A stretch of DNA of 64,000 nucleotides from Polaribacter sp. Z022 (GTDB taxonomy: Bacteria > Bacteroidota > Bacteroidia > Flavobacteriales > Flavobacteriaceae), in assembly GCF_023555495.1 (NCBI RefSeq), contig NZ_JALCZO010000001.1, positions 310,001 to 374,000 on the forward strand, written 5' to 3'. The notes beneath the pieces were generated by a model. That model saw nothing but the letters and a program-made list of their open reading frames with translations, did not search any database and was not told the DNA's origin. The position numbers and the translations under genes are program-made. Below are positions 16,467 to 25,065 of this stretch, in pieces (within the stretch, counting starts at the first letter, position 1; each line of letters opens with the position of its first letter).

Positions 16467-18380
16467 ATGACGCGTTTCTTCATTATCTTATTTCTTTTTT
16501 TAGGCAGTATTTTAAAAACCAATGCTCAAAAAACAATAAATATTGTTGAAGCAGAAGCTAAATCTGCAGTATCTAAAATACATTTTAAAGCAAATCCTAA
16601 TACTAGTAATTATGATATTACCTATCATAAACTAGAGTTTACTGTAGATCCTGCAATAACAAATATTACAGGTAAAGTAACTACAACATTTACAGCTTTA
16701 TCCAATTTGTCTACAGTAGCTTTTGATTTAGATGATAACCTTACTGTTACCTCTGTAACTCAAAATGGGAATTCTGTTTCGTTTACACAAAACTCAAATG
16801 ATGAATTGGTAATTACACTTGAAAACAGTTTAAATCAAGGAGACTCTACATCAGTTTCAATATCTTATAATGGTAACCCAAAAAGTAGTGGTTTTGGTTC
16901 TTTTGAGTTTAACAATCATAATGGAACACCAATTCTTTGGACTCTTTCTGAACCTTATGGAGCCTTAGGTTGGTGGCCTTGTAAGCAAGATTTAAATGAT
17001 AAAATTGATGAAATTGATGTTTATATTACTGCTCCAGAACAATACACCTCTGTTTCTAATGGATTACAACAAAGCACAACAATAAGTGCTGGACAAAAAA
17101 CAACTCATTTTAAACATCAATACCCTATTCCTGCTTATTTAATTGCAATTGCAGTTACTAATTATCAAACCTATTCTCACACAGTTTCTAATAACGGAAA
17201 TCCTTTTCCAATAGTAAATTATGTATATCCAGAAAGCTTAACTTCTGCTCAAAATAGTACAGAAGTAACTATTGATATTATGAACCATTTTATTGATTTA
17301 TTTGGCAATTATCCGTTTGAAAACGAAAAATATGGGCATGCACAATTTGGTTGGGGAGGAGGAATGGAACACACAACAGTTTCATTTATGGGTAGTTTTA
17401 ATAGAAACTTAATAGCACACGAATTAGCACACCAATGGTTTGGAAATAAAGTTACTTGTGGTAGCTGGAAAGACATCTGGTTAAATGAAGGTTTTGCAAC
17501 TTATTTATCTGGATTAACTGTAGAACATTTAGATGGTGAAACTGCCTTTAAAAGTTGGAGAAATGCTACTATTAATTCTGTAACTTCTGCTACTGATGGA
17601 GCTGTTTATCTTTCTGATATAGACACTACAAGTGTTGGTAGAATTTTTAACGGAAGATTATCTTATAACAAAGGCGCAATGGTTTTACATATGTTGCGTA
17701 AAAAATTAGGAGATACTAACTTTTTTAAAGGTTTAAAAAATTACCTTTCAGATGCTAATTTAGCCTATGGTTATGCTAAAACTACAGATTTAATTGCTCA
17801 TTTAGAGTCTGCAAGTAACTTAGATTTAGAAGAATTTTTTAATGATTGGGTTTATAATCAAGGATATCCTTCTTATAACTTAGCATGGAACCAAACTTCT
17901 TCTAACATCTTACAAATTGAATTAAATCAGACTCAAAGTCATAATTCTGTTTCATTTTTTGAAGCCAATGTTCCTATTCGTTTACAGGGTTCAAATAATG
18001 AAGTTTTAGATGTTATTTTAAACAACACTAACTCAAATCAAACATTTATAGAAAATGTAAATTTTATGGTTAATTCAGTAGATTTAGATCCCGATTTTCA
18101 TTTAATTTCAAAGAACAATTCTGTAACTTTAAGCATAGAAAATACACCGTATTTATTAAAAAATATAGAAGTATTTCCAAATCCAATAAATAATATTTTA
18201 ACTATTAAAACATCAAAAAACATTTCTATAAACAAAACATTTATTTATAGTTCTTTGGGTAAAGAAATATTGAAATCAAATAAAAATAAAATAAATCTAA
18301 GTCAGCTTTCTACAGGTATCTATTTTATAAAAATACAAACAGATTATGGAGAATTCTTTAAAAAGGTAGCTAAAAACTAA
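16467..18380 (+). CDS. M1-family metallopeptidase with T9SS sorting domain
   Basis: Secreted zinc aminopeptidase of 637 residues. Signal peptide MTRFFIILFLFLGSILKTNAQ, an N-terminal M1 beta domain, the exopeptidase motif GGGMEH near residue 300, and the zinc site HELAHQWFG at 318 with the third ligand in NEGFAT near 341. From about 566 a T9SS type A C-terminal domain follows (VFPNPINNILTIKTS...LSQLSTGIYFIKI), so the enzyme is exported across the outer membrane and anchored or released. A protein-scavenging role is likely. All catalytic motifs are intact. Confidence 0.93.
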   Translation: MTRFFIILFLFLGSILKTNAQKTINIVEAEAKSAVSKIHFKANPNTSNYDITYHKLEFTVDPAITNITGKVTTTFTALSNLSTVAFDLDDNLTVTSVTQNGNSVSFTQNSNDELVITLENSLNQGDSTSVSISYNGNPKSSGFGSFEFNNHNGTPILWTLSEPYGALGWWPCKQDLNDKIDEIDVYITAPEQYTSVSNGLQQSTTISAGQKTTHFKHQYPIPAYLIAIAVTNYQTYSHTVSNNGNPFPIVNYVYPESLTSAQNSTEVTIDIMNHFIDLFGNYPFENEKYGHAQFGWGGGMEHTTVSFMGSFNRNLIAHELAHQWFGNKVTCGSWKDIWLNEGFATYLSGLTVEHLDGETAFKSWRNATINSVTSATDGAVYLSDIDTTSVGRIFNGRLSYNKGAMVLHMLRKKLGDTNFFKGLKNYLSDANLAYGYAKTTDLIAHLESASNLDLEEFFNDWVYNQGYPSYNLAWNQTSSNILQIELNQTQSHNSVSFFEANVPIRLQGSNNEVLDVILNNTNSNQTFIENVNFMVNSVDLDPDFHLISKNNSVTLSIENTPYLLKNIEVFPNPINNILTIKTSKNISINKTFIYSSLGKEILKSNKNKINLSQLSTGIYFIKIQTDYGEFFKKVAKN

Positions 18381-18443
18381 TCTGTAATAAATACCCTTTA
18401 TAAATAAGTTTTTCTATTTTTACAAATATAAATATTTCAACTT

Positions 18444-19220
18444 TTGATTTCTATAACTGCCTCAGAAAATAAAAAAATCTATTTTGCTTCAGACCAACAT
18501 TTAGGAGCTCCTACACCAGAAGCTAGTTTTCCTCGCGAAAAAAAATTTGTAGCTTGGTTAGATCATATTAAAAAAGATGCAGAAGCTATTTTTTTATTAG
18601 GAGATTTATTTGATTTTTGGTTTGAATACAAAACCGTTGTTCCTAAAGGATTTGTACGAGTTTTAGGAAAATTAGCAGAAATAAAAGACTCAGGTATTCC
18701 TATTTACTTTTTTATAGGAAATCATGATTTATGGATGAATGATTATTTTGAAAAAGAATTAAACATTCCTGTATATCATAAACCGCAAGAATTTTTAATT
18801 AATAATAAAAAGTTTTTAATTGGTCATGGAGATGGTTTAGGTCCTGGAGATCATGGATACAAACGCATGAAAAAAGTGTTTACTTTTCCTTTATTTAAAT
18901 GGATGTTTAAATGGTTACATCCAGATTTAGGAGTACGTTTAGGGCATTATATGTCTGTAAAAAACAAAATGATTTCTGGTGATGAAGATGCAAAATATTT
19001 AGGAGATGATAATGAATGGTTGGTTTTATATTGCAAACAAAAACTTACAGAAAAACATTACGACTATTTTGTTTTTGGTCATAGACACCTCCCTTTAGAA
19101 ATTAAATTACAAGAAAATAGTACCTATATAAACCTTGGAGATTGGATTCAATATTTTACCTATGGAGAAATTAATAATTCCGAAATTAAACTGTTAAAAT
19201 TCAATCAAAATTCCCTTTAA
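18444..19220 (+). CDS. lpxH: UDP-2,3-diacylglucosamine diphosphatase (LpxH-like)
   Basis: Calcineurin-like metallophosphatase of lipid A synthesis. Metal motifs: ASDQHLG near residue 15, GDLFDFWFEY near 54, GNHDLWMND near 96, HGDGLGPGDHGYKR near 131, and FGHRHLPL near 211. 258 residues. The frame has no ATG near its start: the only plausible initiator is TTG at 18444, with a stop at 18429 upstream and the first ATG too far inside the domain. It may be the LpxH/LpxG-like form typical of Bacteroidota. It is downstream of the M1 peptidase by 63 bases. Confidence 0.87.
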   Translation: MISITASENKKIYFASDQHLGAPTPEASFPREKKFVAWLDHIKKDAEAIFLLGDLFDFWFEYKTVVPKGFVRVLGKLAEIKDSGIPIYFFIGNHDLWMNDYFEKELNIPVYHKPQEFLINNKKFLIGHGDGLGPGDHGYKRMKKVFTFPLFKWMFKWLHPDLGVRLGHYMSVKNKMISGDEDAKYLGDDNEWLVLYCKQKLTEKHYDYFVFGHRHLPLEIKLQENSTYINLGDWIQYFTYGEINNSEIKLLKFNQNSL

Positions 19221-19282
19221 ATTAAACAAAAACTTACGAAATCTTTAACCAACTTTTAACAAATGGAAATATGTTAAAATTG

Positions 19283-19290
19283 TAGTTTTG
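19283..19290 (+). promoter_or_regulatory. -7 promoter element of the MoxR-Bat operon
   Basis: TAGTTTTG matches TAnnTTTG, 35 bases before the ATPase start. Confidence 0.5.
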
Positions 19291-19325
19291 TTTTCGTAAA
19301 AATTAACACCTAATACAATATTACA

Positions 19326-20315
19326 ATGGATGTAGATGTAAGAGCTATTAATGAAAAAATAGAAAGAGAAAGTGCCTTTATAGACATTCTTACTCTTGAA
19401 ATGAATAAAGTTATTGTAGGTCAAAAACAAATGATAGAAAGTTTGTTAATTGGTTTACTTGGTAATGGTCATATTTTATTAGAAGGAGTTCCTGGTTTGG
19501 CAAAAACTTTAGCAATTAACACATTGTCAAAAGCTGTACAAGGTAGTTTTAGTAGAGTACAATTTACTCCAGATTTACTACCTGCAGATGTTGTTGGAAC
19601 CATGATTTACAACATGCAAAAAAATAGCTTCGAAATAAAAAAAGGACCAATTTTTGCAAACTTTGTATTAGCAGATGAAATTAACAGAGCACCTGCTAAA
19701 GTACAATCTGCTTTGTTAGAAGCAATGCAAGAGCGTCAAATTACAATTGGAGACACTACTTTTAAATTAGACGAACCATTTTTAGTAATGGCAACTCAAA
19801 ACCCAGTAGAACAAGAAGGAACTTATCCTTTACCAGAAGCACAAGTAGATAGATTTATGCTAAAGGTTGTAATTGATTATCCAAAATTACAAGACGAACA
19901 AATGATTATGCGTCAGAATTTAACTGGCGGATTTGCAACTGTTAATCCAGTAGTTACTGTAGATCAAATTATTAAAGCAAGAGAAATTGCTAACGAGGTT
20001 TACATGGATGAAAAAATAGAAAAATACATTCTAGATATCATTTTTGCAACACGTTATCCAGAGAAATATAACTTACCACAATTAAAAGATTTAATCAATT
20101 TTGGAGCTTCACCTCGTGGAAGTATCAATTTAGCAAAAGCAGCTAAATGTTACGCTTTTATTAAAAGAAGAGGTTATGTAATACCAGAAGATGTTAGAGC
20201 TGTTGTTACAGATGTTTTACGTCACAGAATAGGAATTACTTATGAAGCTGAAGCAGAAAATGTAACTTCTGTTGACATTATTAATTCTATTATTAACGAA
20301 GTAGAAGTACCTTAG
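19326..20315 (+). CDS. MoxR-family AAA+ ATPase
   Basis: 329 residues with Walker A LEGVPGLAKT near residue 53, Walker B VLADEINRAPAKVQSALLEA near 116, sensor 1 MATQNPVEQEG near 156 and sensor 2 GASPRGSINLAKAAK near 260. MoxR chaperones act with von Willebrand factor A (VWA) proteins to mature or remodel envelope complexes. Here it heads the Bat gene set, so BatA and BatB are its likely partners. The start at 19326 agrees with the upstream -7 box. Confidence 0.92.
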   Translation: MDVDVRAINEKIERESAFIDILTLEMNKVIVGQKQMIESLLIGLLGNGHILLEGVPGLAKTLAINTLSKAVQGSFSRVQFTPDLLPADVVGTMIYNMQKNSFEIKKGPIFANFVLADEINRAPAKVQSALLEAMQERQITIGDTTFKLDEPFLVMATQNPVEQEGTYPLPEAQVDRFMLKVVIDYPKLQDEQMIMRQNLTGGFATVNPVVTVDQIIKAREIANEVYMDEKIEKYILDIIFATRYPEKYNLPQLKDLINFGASPRGSINLAKAAKCYAFIKRRGYVIPEDVRAVVTDVLRHRIGITYEAEAENVTSVDIINSIINEVEVP

Positions 20316-20338
20316 ACAATTGTCAATAAAACAATAAA

Positions 20339-20380
20339 CAATTATCATCTTAAACATTGATAACTGTTAAATGATAATTG
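20339..20380. repeat. Inverted repeat between the MoxR and DUF58 genes
   Basis: Perfect 10-bp arms CAATTATCAT (20339-20348) and ATGATAATTG (20371-20380) around 22 bases. The stem ends 12 bases before the DUF58 start and could modulate its translation. Confidence 0.45.
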
Positions 20381-20392
20381 ATAAATGAAACA

Positions 20393-21262
20393 ATGGATAC
20401 TAAAGAAATACTAAAAAAAGTTCGTAAAATAGAGATTAAGACACGTCGTTTGTCTGATCATATTTTTGGAGGTGAATATCATTCATCTTTCAAAGGACGT
20501 GGTATGACTTTTTCTGAAGTACGTCAATACCAATTTGGAGATGATGTAAGAGCAATTGATTGGAATGTTACTGCACGTTATAACGAACCTTATATTAAAG
20601 TTTTTGAAGAAGAACGTGAGTTAACAATGATGTTAATGGTAGATGTTTCTGGGTCTGAATTATTTGGAACATCAACACAATTTAAAAAAGAAACAGTTAC
20701 AGAAATTGCAGCAACATTAGCCTTTTCTGCAACTCAAAATAACGATAAAGTAGGTTTAATTTTATTTTCTGATGATATAGAGCTTTTCATTCCTCCTAAA
20801 AAAGGAAAAAGTCATGTTTTAAGAATTATTAGAGAATTGATAGAGTTTAAACCAAAAAGCAAAAAAACAAATATTTCTGCAGCTTTAAAGTTTTTATCGA
20901 GTGTAATGAAAAAAAGAGCCATTGTTTTTATGTTATCTGATTTTATGGATGATGATTACGAAAAAACTTTGAAAATTGCAGGAAAAAAACACGATTTAAC
21001 TGGTATTAGAGTGTATGATAAACACGATGAAGAAATTCCTAATTTAGGAATGGTGCCAATGTTAGATGCAGAAACAAACAATATTCAACTAATAAACACA
21101 TCATCTAAATCTGTAAGAAATAGTTACAAAGCAAATGCTTTACGTTTGTCTAATTATTATATAGACATGTTTAAAAGAAGTGGTGCAGGTGCTATTAACA
21201 CTAGAGTTGATGAAAGTTATGTGAAAAAATTATTAGGTTATTTTAAACACAAAGGAAGATAG
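20393..21262 (+). CDS. DUF58 domain protein
   Basis: 289 residues. The core signature is GEYHSSFKGRGMTFSEVRQY followed by GDDVRAIDWNVTARYNEPYIKVFEEERE, and then a VWA-like fold with a MIDAS-like MLMVDVSGSELF (DxSGS). DUF58 proteins almost always follow MoxR and work with it. The ATG at 20393 is chosen over the in-frame TTG at 20378, which lies inside the inverted repeat. Cytoplasmic, no membrane helix seen. Cotranscription with the ATPase and the downstream bat genes is very likely. Confidence 0.9.
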   Translation: MDTKEILKKVRKIEIKTRRLSDHIFGGEYHSSFKGRGMTFSEVRQYQFGDDVRAIDWNVTARYNEPYIKVFEEERELTMMLMVDVSGSELFGTSTQFKKETVTEIAATLAFSATQNNDKVGLILFSDDIELFIPPKKGKSHVLRIIRELIEFKPKSKKTNISAALKFLSSVMKKRAIVFMLSDFMDDDYEKTLKIAGKKHDLTGIRVYDKHDEEIPNLGMVPMLDAETNNIQLINTSSKSVRNSYKANALRLSNYYIDMFKRSGAGAINTRVDESYVKKLLGYFKHKGR

Positions 21263-21270
21263 TTTTTGAA

Positions 21271-22188
21271 ATGAAAAAACAAATATTCTACATATTATTA
21301 TTAATTTCTACTATTAGTTTTGCTCAAAAACCAATGGTAAAAGCAGAAATTGATACCACCAATATTAGAATTGGTGAACAATTCAATTTAAAAATTTCTG
21401 TTGATGAAACTCAGAATGTAATTCTACCAAAATTACAATTACAAGGTTTAGAAATTATAGATTCTACGAAAACAGATACCGTTAAAAATTCTTTAATAAG
21501 AAAATATATTTTAACCGGTTTTGATAGTGGTGCTTTTTACATACCTCAACAACAAATATTTGTAAAAAATCAAGCTTATTTAACAGATTCACTTTTAGTA
21601 AATGTAGCAACAATTGCTGTAGACACTACTAAAATTAAGAAGTTTCCAATAAAATCTATTAAAAGTGAACCCTTAACTTTTGATGATTATAAAATATACA
21701 TTTACATACTTTTAGCAGCTTTAGCTATTATTGGTTTCTGGATTTATTGGTTTGTTATTAGAAAACGTAAAGAAGAGGAAGAAGAACCAACTTACAGAGC
21801 TTTACCTCCTTATGAAGAAGCAATTTTTAGACTAAATGAATTAGACGAAAAATTATTGTGGCAAAACAATAAAATAAAAGAATATTATTCTGAACTAACA
21901 CAAATTGTTCGTGGTTATATTGAACGCGAATTAAAAGTACCTGCTTTAGAAAATACCACAGATGAAGTTTTAAGCATGTTAAAAGATTTTAAAGATGCAG
22001 AAACTATTTTAACATCAGATGAAACAATTAAAAAACTAAAAGATTTATTACAAGAAGCAGATTTGGTAAAGTTTGCAAAATCTAAACCATTAGCTTTAGA
22101 AATAGAAGAAGACAGAAAAGACGCGCAAGATATTGTGAGTAATTTAAAACCTAAACCAATTATTGAAGAAAATGATGAATTGGAGTAA
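21271..22188 (+). CDS. Membrane protein of the Bat cluster (BatD-like N-terminal part)
   Basis: 305 residues: signal peptide (MKKQIFYILLLISTISFAQ), a periplasmic Ig-like domain of about 115 residues resembling a single BatD-type repeat, one membrane helix (IYIYILLAALAIIGFWIYWFVI, about 146-167), then a charged cytoplasmic helical domain with an RxYxxRELxVPA-like core (GYIERELKVPALENTTDEVL). Such proteins sit between DUF58 and BatA in Bacteroidota. It probably couples periplasmic events to the MoxR/DUF58 pair. The gene overlaps the start of batA by 17 bases, implying translational coupling. Confidence 0.75.
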   Translation: MKKQIFYILLLISTISFAQKPMVKAEIDTTNIRIGEQFNLKISVDETQNVILPKLQLQGLEIIDSTKTDTVKNSLIRKYILTGFDSGAFYIPQQQIFVKNQAYLTDSLLVNVATIAVDTTKIKKFPIKSIKSEPLTFDDYKIYIYILLAALAIIGFWIYWFVIRKRKEEEEEPTYRALPPYEEAIFRLNELDEKLLWQNNKIKEYYSELTQIVRGYIERELKVPALENTTDEVLSMLKDFKDAETILTSDETIKKLKDLLQEADLVKFAKSKPLALEIEEDRKDAQDIVSNLKPKPIIEENDELE

Positions 22189-23179
22189 TTTTGAATTTCA
22201 TAATCCAGAGTTTTTATGGGTCCTAATAATCATTCCTTTATTAGCGATTTGGCATTTCTTTATGCGCAAAAAAGACACTGCAGTATTAACAATGCCAAGT
22301 GTAAAAGGTTTTAAAACAGATTCTATAATATCTAAATTAAAACCTCTTTTATACCTGCTAAGACTGTTAGCTTTAGCAGCCATTATTGTTGCTTTAGCAA
22401 GACCAAGAAATGTTTCTGTAAGTAAAAAAACAAAAACCAACAGAGGTATAGATATTGTAATGGCTATTGATGTTTCTGCAAGTATGTTGGCTAGAGATTT
22501 AAAGCCTAACAGATTAGAAGCTCTTAAAAAAGTAGCAGTAGATTTTGTTGATAGAAGACCAAATGACAGAATAGGAATTGTAGTTTATGCAGGAGAAAGC
22601 TTTACACAAACCCCAATAACAAGTGATAAGGGTATTGTAAAACGTACCATATCTGAACTAAAATGGGGGCAATTAGAAGGTGGAACTGCTATTGGTATGG
22701 GATTAGGTTCTGCAGTTAACAGATTAAAAGAAAGTAATGCAAAAAGTAAAGTAATTATTCTTTTAACAGATGGTGTAAACAACTCTGGAAATATCGACCC
22801 AAGAACAGCAACTGAATTAGCAAAAGAGTTAGAAATTAAAACCTATACCATTGGAATTGGAACCAATGGAATGGCAGATTTTCCTTGGAGTAGAGACCCA
22901 AGAACAGGTAATTTACAGTTTAGAAAACAACAAGTAGAAATTGATGAAAAATTATTAGAAGAAATAGCTTCTGAAACCGATGGAAAATATTTTAGAGCAA
23001 CAGACAATACATCTTTAAAAGAAATTTATGATGAAATTGACAAGCTCGAAAAAACAAAAATAGAAGAATTTAAATACTACAACTATCAAGAAAAATATAG
23101 AATTTTTGTCTTTTTAGGATTAGGATTCTTGTTGTTAGAATTTGTTTTAAGAAATACAATTTTTAAAAGTTTTATTTAA
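22172..23179 (+). CDS. batA: VWA-domain membrane protein BatA
   Basis: 335 residues. Two N-terminal membrane helices (WVLIIIPLLAIWHFFM and LKPLLYLLRLLALAAIIVAL), a VWA domain with intact MIDAS motif AIDVSASM near residue 92 and the TxxG region GGTAIGMGLG, and a C-terminal helix (FVFLGLGFLLLEFVL). It is the first of the aerotolerance (Bat) VWA pair. Start codons ATG at 22172 or 22175 are both inside the preceding gene; 22172 is chosen. Expected to interact with BatB and the MoxR ATPase. Confidence 0.9.
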   Translation: MMNWSNFEFHNPEFLWVLIIIPLLAIWHFFMRKKDTAVLTMPSVKGFKTDSIISKLKPLLYLLRLLALAAIIVALARPRNVSVSKKTKTNRGIDIVMAIDVSASMLARDLKPNRLEALKKVAVDFVDRRPNDRIGIVVYAGESFTQTPITSDKGIVKRTISELKWGQLEGGTAIGMGLGSAVNRLKESNAKSKVIILLTDGVNNSGNIDPRTATELAKELEIKTYTIGIGTNGMADFPWSRDPRTGNLQFRKQQVEIDEKLLEEIASETDGKYFRATDNTSLKEIYDEIDKLEKTKIEEFKYYNYQEKYRIFVFLGLGFLLLEFVLRNTIFKSFI

Positions 23180-23182
23180 ACG

Positions 23183-24229
23183 ATGTATAAGATAGAAGAA
23201 CCAATTTATTTTACCTTTTTAATAATCATTCCTATAATGGTTGTTATTTTCTTGTTGGTTTTATGGTGGAAAAAAAGAACGCAAAAAAAGTTTTCTGATT
23301 TAAATTTATTGAAAAGGTTAGCACCAAATTCATCTGTATTTAAATCTGTCTTAAAGTTGATAATTTTACTATTAGGAATCACTTTTTTAATTATTTCTTT
23401 GGTAAATCCTAAAATGGGAACCAAACTTAAAACAGTAAAAAGAGAAGGTGTAGATGTTGTTTTTGCTTTAGATGTTTCTAAAAGTATGTTGGCAGAAGAT
23501 ATTGCTCCAAACAGGTTAGAAAAGGCTAAACAAATTATTTCTAAAACAATAGATAAATTAGGATCAGATAGAGTTGGTATTATTATTTACGCAGGTAATT
23601 CTTATCCGCTTTTACCAATAACTACAGATCATGCAGCTGCAAATATGTTTTTGCAAAATGCAAATCCAGATATGGTTTCTAGCCAAGGAACAGATATTAA
23701 TGGAGCTTTAGAATTAGCAAAAACATATTATAATAATGATGAGCAAACAAATCGTTTTTTAATTATTATTTCTGATGGAGAAGATCATCAAGAAGAAACA
23801 AAACAAGTTGCTCAAACACTAACTAACGAAGGTGTAAAAATCTTTACAATTGGTGTAGGTACAGAAAATGGAAGCCCAATTCCTATGCGTTTAAATGGCT
23901 CTATGATTGGCTATAAAAAAGATAGAAAAGGAGAAACTGTAATTACAAAACGCAAACCAGAAGTTTTACAAGGTATTGCAGATGCTGCAGACGGACAATA
24001 TATTGATGGTAATGTAACCGAAAAACCTGTAAAAGTTATTTCAGAAATTATTGCAAATGCAGAAAAAAATGAATTTGAAACCAAACAGTTTTCTGATTAC
24101 AAAGACCAATTTCAATGGTTTTTAGCAATTGGTTTGTTCTTTTTAATTATAGATATTTTCTTATTTGAAAAGAAAACTAAATGGTTAACAAAAGTTGACT
24201 TGTTTAACGAAGAAAACACTAAAAAATAA
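23183..24229 (+). CDS. batB: VWA-domain membrane protein BatB
   Basis: 348 residues with the same plan as BatA: membrane helix at the N-terminus (FTFLIIIPIMVVIFLLVLWW), a second helix near 55-75, the MIDAS motif ALDVSKSM near residue 93, ISDGEDHQEE near 197, and a C-terminal helix (WFLAIGLFFLIIDIFLF). It begins three bases after batA and ends one base before the batC ATG, so the set is one operon. Family role: oxidative stress tolerance or envelope integrity. Confidence 0.9.
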   Translation: MYKIEEPIYFTFLIIIPIMVVIFLLVLWWKKRTQKKFSDLNLLKRLAPNSSVFKSVLKLIILLLGITFLIISLVNPKMGTKLKTVKREGVDVVFALDVSKSMLAEDIAPNRLEKAKQIISKTIDKLGSDRVGIIIYAGNSYPLLPITTDHAAANMFLQNANPDMVSSQGTDINGALELAKTYYNNDEQTNRFLIIISDGEDHQEETKQVAQTLTNEGVKIFTIGVGTENGSPIPMRLNGSMIGYKKDRKGETVITKRKPEVLQGIADAADGQYIDGNVTEKPVKVISEIIANAEKNEFETKQFSDYKDQFQWFLAIGLFFLIIDIFLFEKKTKWLTKVDLFNEENTKK

Positions 24230-24230
24230 C

Positions 24231-25046
24231 ATGAAGAATATACAATACATACTTATCGTTTTCTTAATGCTATTTTCATCAAAAGAAGTATTAGCACAAA
24301 AAGATTCTATTGCATTACAAAGAAAAGCTAGAAAATTATTACGTAATGGAAATGATTTGTATCAAAAAAAGCAATTTACAGATGCTTCTGTGGCCTATCA
24401 AAAAGCACTAGCTAATAATACAAAATACAACAAAGCTTCATATAATTTAGGAAACGCTTTGTATCAAAATAAAAACTACAAAGAGGCAATACCACAATAC
24501 GAATTAACTGCAGAAACTGCTAAAGATAAATTTACAAAAGCAGAAGCATACCATAATATTGGTAATGCAATGATGGAGCAAAAACAATATCAACAAGCAG
24601 TAGATGCTTATAAAAACTCTTTAAGAAATAATCCTAATGATGATGAAACTCGTTATAATCTTGCTGTAGCTCAAAAATTATTAGAGAAAGAAAAGCAAGA
24701 TAATAAAGGAAAAGACGACAAAAAGAAGAATAATAAAAACAACGACAACAAAAATAAAGACGACAAGAACAAAGACAAAAACAAGGATAAAAACAAAGGC
24801 GAAGATAAAAACAAAAAAGACGATAAGAAGAAAGATGGTGAAGGAGATAAAGACAAGAATAAAGATCCTAAAAAAGACAACAAAAATAATCAGAAGAAAA
24901 AGCCTAAGCCTCAACAGGGAAAAATGACTCCTCAACAAATTAAACAATTATTAGAAAGTTTAAATAATGAAGAGAAAAAAACCCAAAAGAAAATGAACGC
25001 CAAAAAAGCAAAAGGTAAAAAAGTAAAACAAGAAAAAGATTGGTAG
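24231..25046 (+). CDS. batC: TPR protein BatC with Lys/Asp/Asn low-complexity tail
   Basis: 271 residues: signal peptide (MKNIQYILIVFLMLFSSKEVLAQ), three TPR repeats (about 24-145, with ASYNLGNALYQNKNYKEAI and AYHNIGNAMMEQKQYQQAV), then about 75 residues made mostly of Lys, Asp and Asn (KDKNKDKNKGEDKNKKDDKK) and a basic C-terminus. The ATG at 24231 follows the batB stop by one base; the longer reading that starts inside batB lacks the signal peptide position and is rejected. The low-complexity tail is coded by a near-pure purine stretch at 24690-24900. Confidence 0.88.
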   Translation: MKNIQYILIVFLMLFSSKEVLAQKDSIALQRKARKLLRNGNDLYQKKQFTDASVAYQKALANNTKYNKASYNLGNALYQNKNYKEAIPQYELTAETAKDKFTKAEAYHNIGNAMMEQKQYQQAVDAYKNSLRNNPNDDETRYNLAVAQKLLEKEKQDNKGKDDKKKNNKNNDNKNKDDKNKDKNKDKNKGEDKNKKDDKKKDGEGDKDKNKDPKKDNKNNQKKKPKPQQGKMTPQQIKQLLESLNNEEKKTQKKMNAKKAKGKKVKQEKDW

Positions 25047-25065
25047 ATTTGCAATCTCATAGAAA

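Noticed and set aside
24700..24900. CRISPR-like repetition
   Set aside because: The repeats are short codon-level low complexity with no regular spacer; no cas genes in the window.
24671..24947. Two long Leu/Phe/Ser-rich minus-strand open frames inside batC
   Set aside because: They are the complement of the purine-rich Lys/Asp/Asn coding tract; the plus strand has a clear TPR protein.
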